47,180 nucleotides of DNA. It comes from an uncultured Eubacterium sp. (lineage in GTDB: Bacteria > Bacillota > Clostridia > Lachnospirales > Lachnospiraceae). Position numbers and translations under genes: made by a program. The number at the start of each line of letters is the position of its first letter. Positions within the stretch are counted from its first letter, which is position 1. Shown piece by piece: positions 42,909 through 47,180 of this stretch. Below the pieces are notes generated by a model that saw nothing but the letters and a program-made list of their open reading frames with translations, was not told the DNA's origin and searched no databases. The stretch lies in the NCBI GenBank assembly GCA_947385775.1, contig CANDMI010000024.1, positions 1-47,180 of the forward strand. Reading direction: 5' to 3'.

Positions 42909-44681
42909 TCAATTGACCGCAACCCGGTTCTTCCCATCCTTTTTCGCTTCATAAAGCGCCGTGTCCACCCGCGTGCAAAGCGTATCGATCGTATCCTCCT
43001 CCATCGCCTGGGTCACGCCGATGCTGACAGTCTGCGAACGCATCACAGGATATGTCGTGGACGCAAAACAGCGTCGGATCAGCTCCGCGATCAAGGATGC
43101 CGCCGACCGGTCCGCTTCGGATAATAGCAGCATAAATTCCTCGCCGCCCCACCTTCCTGCCGAAAACTGGGTGGACGACTGCATCTGCTCATTGCGCAAA
43201 ATATCCGCAAGCGTAATGATGACCCGGTCGCCCTCCTGATGCCCGTAGGTGTCGTTGACCTGTTTAAAATTATCAATGTCCAGCATGACAAGGGAAAACT
43301 TCTTATTTAATACATTCCTAAGGCTTTCTGAAATCCGCCTTTGGATTTCCGCCCGGTTATAAAGCCCTGTCAGCCCGTCGGTAATGACCGCCTTTTGCAG
43401 ATTTTCATTTGCCAGCTTTAACTCTTCATTTTTCTCCGCCAGCTCTAAGGAAGTCGCGCTGATAAACGTGGCAAGCCTGGAAACAAGCGGCACTTTAGAT
43501 AGCTGCGTACGCCCTGTCGAAGACGCGGGCGCGCGCCCCTTTGCCTTTTGCCCCTCCCGCATTGCCGCGACCACAAGCGTGACGTTATGCTGGTTTAAGC
43601 AGCCGTTCGTCCGTATAAACTCCCCATGGGAAAAAAATCCAACGGAAGAAGCGATGTCCCGAAACGGCTCCAGCTCGTAGGTCGGCTCGTTGGACGTCCA
43701 AAACGTGCGCCTTGCCGCACACGAAAAAATATGCAAAAGATCCGGCGAAAACCCACGGATGCGCTCGCTGTCCTCCGCGATGCTCTCCACGATCGTCCTT
43801 GGATCCCCATAAGAAATCTGGACTGTGGAGCCAAGCTCGATATCCGAAGACATCGTAATCGAGCGGTCTTCATTGCTGGCCACTGGAACGCGCAGGATCG
43901 TCGTGTCGTTATGCTCGTAAAACAGCGGAAACTCCAATGTATTGTAAAAGAAATTTTCGTCGTTATTAATGTTTAGATATTTCCGGTAAACGTCATATGC
44001 CGGAATGCCGTCTAATTCCTGCAAAATGCTGCCGTCGGATTTCGTCACGCAAAATTTCCTGCCAAGAGGCTTCCAGCCGGTTATCTTAATCGCGTCAACA
44101 AAAAACTCTTCCCCGCCATAAAACACAACGAGGATGGAACTAGCTGAAAATTCACCCGCAGACGACCAGACGCAGGAAGCGTCGCTTGTAATGTCATCGC
44201 TGCACGCAACGCCGCCAAATATCTGTATGTCCCCGCGGATTTCCTTTAAGCCGTCGCAAAACCGCGTATATGAGCCTTCCGGTATCGTAAAATACATCTC
44301 TATCGCCTTAACCCACGGATTTGCCTTTGCCTCGTTGGCAATGCTTTCGGTTATCTCATCTACTGAAAGTTTTTCGCTGTCATACTGGAAAACTTGAAAC
44401 TGCGTAGACGCATAGTCAAATATGGTCGCCACAACGCTCATGCGCGGCGAAAGCTGGCAGTCCACGAGGTTGCCGCTTGTGGAACAGCCGATATAAGGCG
44501 TGCCTGGAAACACCTGTTCAATCGCTTCTCCAACCGGAGCCACCGCCCGCTCCTCCAAAATCTCAGAATAAATCTGGAACATCATCTTCGAAGCTTCTTT
44601 TTCCACGCACGTACGCTTAAAATCCTGCAATTGCTCCAGGAAGCTTTCCGTATCATTGTATGCAATCTGAATCTGTCTCAT
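42909..44681 (-). CDS. FIST-domain diguanylate cyclase
   Basis: This 590-residue protein has FIST N (residues about 30-225, with YIGCSTSGNLVD), FIST C (about 230-375, with FSCAARRTFW), a coiled coil, and a GGDEF domain with the active site GGEEF at 512-516 and DIDNFKQVNDTYGHQEGD. It should make cyclic di-GMP. The inhibitory I site (RxxD five residues upstream of GGEEF) is absent, as the segment reads SSTQFSAGRW. FIST domains are thought to sense small ligands. It lies downstream of the aldo/keto reductase on the same strand; AAAGGAG precedes the ATG. Confidence 0.92.
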   Translation of the reverse strand: MRQIQIAYNDTESFLEQLQDFKRTCVEKEASKMMFQIYSEILEERAVAPVGEAIEQVFPGTPYIGCSTSGNLVDCQLSPRMSVVATIFDYASTQFQVFQYDSEKLSVDEITESIANEAKANPWVKAIEMYFTIPEGSYTRFCDGLKEIRGDIQIFGGVACSDDITSDASCVWSSAGEFSASSILVVFYGGEEFFVDAIKITGWKPLGRKFCVTKSDGSILQELDGIPAYDVYRKYLNINNDENFFYNTLEFPLFYEHNDTTILRVPVASNEDRSITMSSDIELGSTVQISYGDPRTIVESIAEDSERIRGFSPDLLHIFSCAARRTFWTSNEPTYELEPFRDIASSVGFFSHGEFIRTNGCLNQHNVTLVVAAMREGQKAKGRAPASSTGRTQLSKVPLVSRLATFISATSLELAEKNEELKLANENLQKAVITDGLTGLYNRAEIQRRISESLRNVLNKKFSLVMLDIDNFKQVNDTYGHQEGDRVIITLADILRNEQMQSSTQFSAGRWGGEEFMLLLSEADRSAASLIAELIRRCFASTTYPVMRSQTVSIGVTQAMEEDTIDTLCTRVDTALYEAKKDGKNRVAVN

Positions 44682-44724
44682 ATGTACTCCTTTAACTGGT
44701 TTTTACGTCCGAAAAAGCCGTCTT

Positions 44725-45876
44725 TTAATATCCAAACACCTCTGCCGCCTTCCTCATTTTTTCCACTATCGAAACGCCAAACGGACAATTCGCTTCGCAT
44801 TTCCCACATTCCACACACTCGGACGCATGATGCTCAAGCAGCCTGTAATGGTCTGCAACCGTCTCCGGCACATCCCCCTTTGCGGCGCATAGATTCAGAT
44901 ATTTATTCACATCCGCCACGCAGATTCCCACGCTGCACGGCGCGCAATGGCCGCAGTACATGCAGTTTCCATGGAACTGAAATTTTTTCATTCCTGAAAG
45001 CGCCACAGAATAATCCCGCTCTTTTCTATCCGCTTTTTCGTACAACGCGGTTTTTTCAATTTCCTCCAATGAGCGGCATCCCGCCATCACAGAAACCACT
45101 CCCGGCCTTGTAAGGCAATATTCGAGACACTGGTATTCATGAAAAGCCACGCCAAAAGGCGAAAGCTTCGCGTCTAACATATCCCCGCCGCCAAACGCTT
45201 TCATAACGTCAATCGCGACATTTTCCTTCTCGCAAAGCTCATAAAGCCCTTTGCGCTGCGGGTTCATATTTGTAAAGCCCGCTGCGTAATTATCCGGTTC
45301 AAACAGCGCGTTCACATCCTCGTTCGGCGGCTGCATATCATACGCCGCATTGACGGAAAACATCAATACGTCAATATCCCCGCTTTCAACCGCCGCCCGC
45401 GCCACCAAAGGATTATGGGAGCTTAGTCCAATCCCCCGGATTTTCCCCTGCCGCTTTAATTCCTTGCAGTAATCGAGAATCTCCCCGTCAAAAACCTCTT
45501 TATAATCGCTTTCGCTGTCCACATAGTGGATCATGCCGATGTCTATGTATTCCGCCTTTGTCCGCGTCAACTGGTCTTCAAAAGCCGCCCTTGCTTTTTT
45601 TAAATCCCTTGTCCGCAAATACTGGCCATCCTCCCAAACGGCGCAAACATGCCCCTGCAAAACAAACCGATCCCTGCGCCCGTTTAACGCGGCTCCTAAA
45701 TGATCGCGAAAATCCGGGTTCGGGGCGTACATATCTATAAAATTAATGCCAAAATCCGCCGCCGCGTCGATCATCCGAATAAATTCTTCCCTGCTTTTTT
45801 CCAAAAAGCCTTCACACCCAAGCCCGATCTCACTGACCTCTAACCCCGGGCAGCGCTTTATCTTACGATATTTCAT
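44725..45876 (-). CDS. Aldo/keto reductase with C-terminal 4Fe-4S clusters
   Basis: This protein of about 383 residues has an aldo/keto reductase barrel (LEVSEIGLGCEGF; DMYAPN; IGMIHYVD; GIGLSSHNP) and a ferredoxin-like end with two Cys clusters: CMYCGHCAPC plus C near 330, and CVECGKCEANCPFG near 365. Such fused enzymes are common in anaerobes and are poorly characterised. I chose the ATG at 45876, preceded by GGAGG 11 bases upstream. It lies between a cupin and the FIST-GGDEF gene in one operon-like run. Confidence 0.9.
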   Translation of the reverse strand: MKYRKIKRCPGLEVSEIGLGCEGFLEKSREEFIRMIDAAADFGINFIDMYAPNPDFRDHLGAALNGRRDRFVLQGHVCAVWEDGQYLRTRDLKKARAAFEDQLTRTKAEYIDIGMIHYVDSESDYKEVFDGEILDYCKELKRQGKIRGIGLSSHNPLVARAAVESGDIDVLMFSVNAAYDMQPPNEDVNALFEPDNYAAGFTNMNPQRKGLYELCEKENVAIDVMKAFGGGDMLDAKLSPFGVAFHEYQCLEYCLTRPGVVSVMAGCRSLEEIEKTALYEKADRKERDYSVALSGMKKFQFHGNCMYCGHCAPCSVGICVADVNKYLNLCAAKGDVPETVADHYRLLEHHASECVECGKCEANCPFGVSIVEKMRKAAEVFGY

Positions 45877-45937
45877 CCTGATCCCATCCTCCAAACACCG
45901 CCGGGAAGCATTTATTCCCAGCGCATAAAAAAGCAAG

Positions 45938-46297
45938 TCATCCGTTTTCCAGCGTATTCATGATCAATGCCATCAATACAAGATCTTGATCCGACGCATT
46001 TTTTGTACTGTGCCCGTCCCCGTCTTTACACATATGCATATCGCCTTCGTGAAGGACGACCTCTTCTCCATTGTCATCCACGAAAGCTTCCCCGGACAGC
46101 ACCACGTACGCTTCAAACTCCCCGTTATGCCCATGATACCCGATGGACGCTCCTGGCGGGATCACAAGCCTGCTAAACACCCTGCCATGCCCCGGCGCCT
46201 CCTGCGGCAGCAGCCAGTCTTCAAACGTAACCTTCCCCTCGCCGCCCTGGGCGTTTTCCACCGTCCTTATCCTTATATCCGCTTTCCTCCTAACCAT
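45938..46297 (-). CDS. Cupin-domain protein
   Basis: This protein of about 119 residues is a single cupin barrel. The metal-binding motif 1 is G-Y-H-G-H-N-G-E-F-E (histidines and Glu) and motif 2 includes GDGHST. Its substrate is unknown. ATG at 46297 has AAGGGGG upstream. It is first in the cupin-aldo/keto reductase-FIST-GGDEF run and lies behind a strong promoter. Confidence 0.88.
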   Translation of the reverse strand: MVRRKADIRIRTVENAQGGEGKVTFEDWLLPQEAPGHGRVFSRLVIPPGASIGYHGHNGEFEAYVVLSGEAFVDDNGEEVVLHEGDMHMCKDGDGHSTKNASDQDLVLMALIMNTLENG

Positions 46298-46368
46298 AAA
46301 AAACAATCCCCCTTCTGTTGCATCCGTGATCATAATCTTCCTGATTTGTATTTAAGCCTGTTTTTTAC

Positions 46369-46378
46369 CAAGCGCTTG
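46369..46378. promoter_or_regulatory. Palindrome CAAGCGCTTG in cupin leader
   Basis: This perfect 10-base palindrome lies about 28 bases after the predicted start site of the cupin operon. Its position suits an operator for a repressor, but no partner regulator is in view. Confidence 0.4.
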
Positions 46379-46412
46379 ATTTATGGATTCTGGTAATTAC
46401 GGGCTTATTTAA

Positions 46413-46441
46413 ATTATACGCTGTAAACTTTGTTCTGTAAA
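46413..46441 (-). promoter_or_regulatory. Promoter for the cupin-AKR-FIST operon
   Basis: On the minus strand TTTACA (46436-46441) is followed after 17 bases by TATAAT (46413-46418). The leader to the cupin ATG is about 110 bases. Confidence 0.8.
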
Positions 46442-46562
46442 TACTTATAAAAATAATTTTTTTGGAAAGACGCTTTGTTTGAGGAACAGTTGAGATTTGT
46501 CCGTGAAAAAGCAAGAGATAACCTGCCTAATGAAAAAACGTATAAAAAATTTTATCGCCACG

Positions 46563-46735
46563 CTTTCGAAAATCAGCCAGGAGAGAGGATTTGCATGACC
46601 TTACGGGGGCGTTTGGAGGAATGTTTAGATGTTCTTCGTATTCTGTCCGATAAACAGGCGGCGCAGCCGAAGCGGCTCCTTTAGCCACTGGCGCAGCCAG
46701 GGGCGGACTAGGGGCCGCTTCCGTCTTTCCCAAAA
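46563..46735. repeat. Dispersed repeat, third copy (right arm missing)
   Basis: This stretch matches the left arm and loop of the element at 37143-37390: AGCCAGGAGAG, GGAATGTTTAGATGTTCTT, GATAAACAGGCGGCG and CTGGCGCAGCCAG all recur in order. No matching inverted right arm is seen. A plus-strand frame reading QPGER then GRLEECLDVLRILSDKQAAQP stays open here. Confidence 0.65.
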
Positions 46736-46742
46736 CCTGCCT

Positions 46743-47180
46743 TTATTTAAACTCTACAAGTTCCCCCACCGGAATCCTGTTTTTTCCATGCCTATCCTTA
46801 TCCGCCGCCATTTCCGCAGAATACCCAAGAGCCAAAATATTAATCGGCTCTAAATTTTCCGGCAACCCCAGCTCACGCTTTAAAACATCCGGTTTAAAAA
46901 AGCAGATCCATACACTTCCAAGCCCCAAGTCTGTAGCCGCAAGCATCATATGGTCTGTCAAAATAGAAGCGTCAATATCCGCCGTCACCATACCGTCAAA
47001 CGGCCGCTTCCACGCCTTACCTTTATCCACGCACACAACGATAGCCACAGGCGCGCCATAAATATTCGCTGACTTTGCAACTGCCGAAAGCCCTTCTTCG
47101 CTCTTTACAACAAACAGCCGCACCGGCTGCAAATTTGCCGCTGTCGGCGCGACATGCGCGGCTTCCAATATCATCTCAAG
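46743..47180 (-). CDS. Nitroreductase-family protein, 5' end cut by window
   Basis: The visible 145 or so codons encode the bulk of a nitroreductase-like FMN protein: APTAANLQPVRLFVV near the edge, then DASILTDHMMLAATDLGLGSVWIC and a closing LALGYSA segment. The open frame continues past 47180, and the typical N-terminal RRSVRxF region is outside the window. The product reduces a flavin-dependent substrate that cannot be named. It ends next to the third repeat copy. Confidence 0.88.
   Translation of the reverse strand, partial: LEMILEAAHVAPTAANLQPVRLFVVKSEEGLSAVAKSANIYGAPVAIVVCVDKGKAWKRPFDGMVTADIDASILTDHMMLAATDLGLGSVWICFFKPDVLKRELGLPENLEPINILALGYSAEMAADKDRHGKNRIPVGELVEFK

Larger units (their letters stand above)
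46298..46742. other. 445-base intergenic region
   Basis: This gap holds a 10-base palindrome (46369-46378), the cupin promoter (46413-46441) and a third copy of the dispersed repeat (46563-46735). A 69-codon ORF on the plus strand (46475-46684) runs through the repeat and is listed among the rejected items. Confidence 0.6.

Noticed and set aside
46475-46684. 69-codon ORF on the plus strand
   Set aside because: It runs through the dispersed repeat and has no clear ribosome binding site. The shared frame with the copy near 37150 is noted as a finding, but a real gene is not supported.

Overview
The window looks like chromosomal DNA of an anaerobic, low- to mid-GC Firmicute, most likely a Lachnospiraceae-type Clostridia. 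Evidence for this is the order rimP-nusA-ylxR-ylxQ-infB-rbfA-nrnA-truB-ribF followed by rpsO-pnp, the scpA-scpB pair next to a sporulation-type D,D-carboxypeptidase, a DUF3793 protein, strong AGGAGG-like ribosome binding sites and sigma-A-like promoters. There is no rRNA, CRISPR array, insertion sequence or prophage. One tRNA gene (Glu, anticodon CTC) is present.

Layout. 1-7.1 kb: scpA/scpB and a D,D-carboxypeptidase (minus), a metallophosphoesterase (minus), a second D,D-carboxypeptidase (plus) and a cardiolipin synthase (minus). 7.3-8.8 kb: an intracellular subtilisin-like protease, then a compact locus with a 40-residue membrane peptide, a convergent minus-strand promoter and flanking inverted repeats, resembling a type I toxin-antitoxin module. 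8.8-19.2 kb: ten minus-strand genes in one run (hemerythrin sensor, histidine kinase, degenerate HD-GYP regulator, cheR, cheB, receiver, cheA, cheW, MCP, Hpt), which together form a chemosensory/phosphorelay operon with no flagellar gene in view. 19.7-23.3 kb: an SstT-like transporter, a DUF3793 protein and a second cardiolipin synthase. 23.4-36.8 kb: pnp, rpsO, an SH3/NlpC-P60 cell-wall hydrolase, then the long translation operon and tRNA-Glu.

36.8-39.6 kb is an accessory stretch: a repeat-rich intergenic region, a secreted Cys-containing leucine-rich-repeat protein and two small membrane proteins (DUF4234, DUF2752). 39.66-42.76 kb is an AT-rich three-gene cassette: a DUF262 protein, a DUF3696/OLD-like AAA ATPase, and a protein with a DUF4160-like C-terminus. 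It has the form of a defence system and is the best candidate here for an undescribed system. 42.9-46.3 kb: FIST-GGDEF diguanylate cyclase, ferredoxin-type aldo/keto reductase and cupin genes. The right edge cuts a nitroreductase gene.

A recurring oddity is short, unrelated tandem arrays in intergenic gaps (13, 17, 40 and 41 bp units), plus a dispersed hairpin repeat family with at least three members (about 97-150, 37143-37390, 46563-46735). All family names come from reading motifs by eye; no database search was run.
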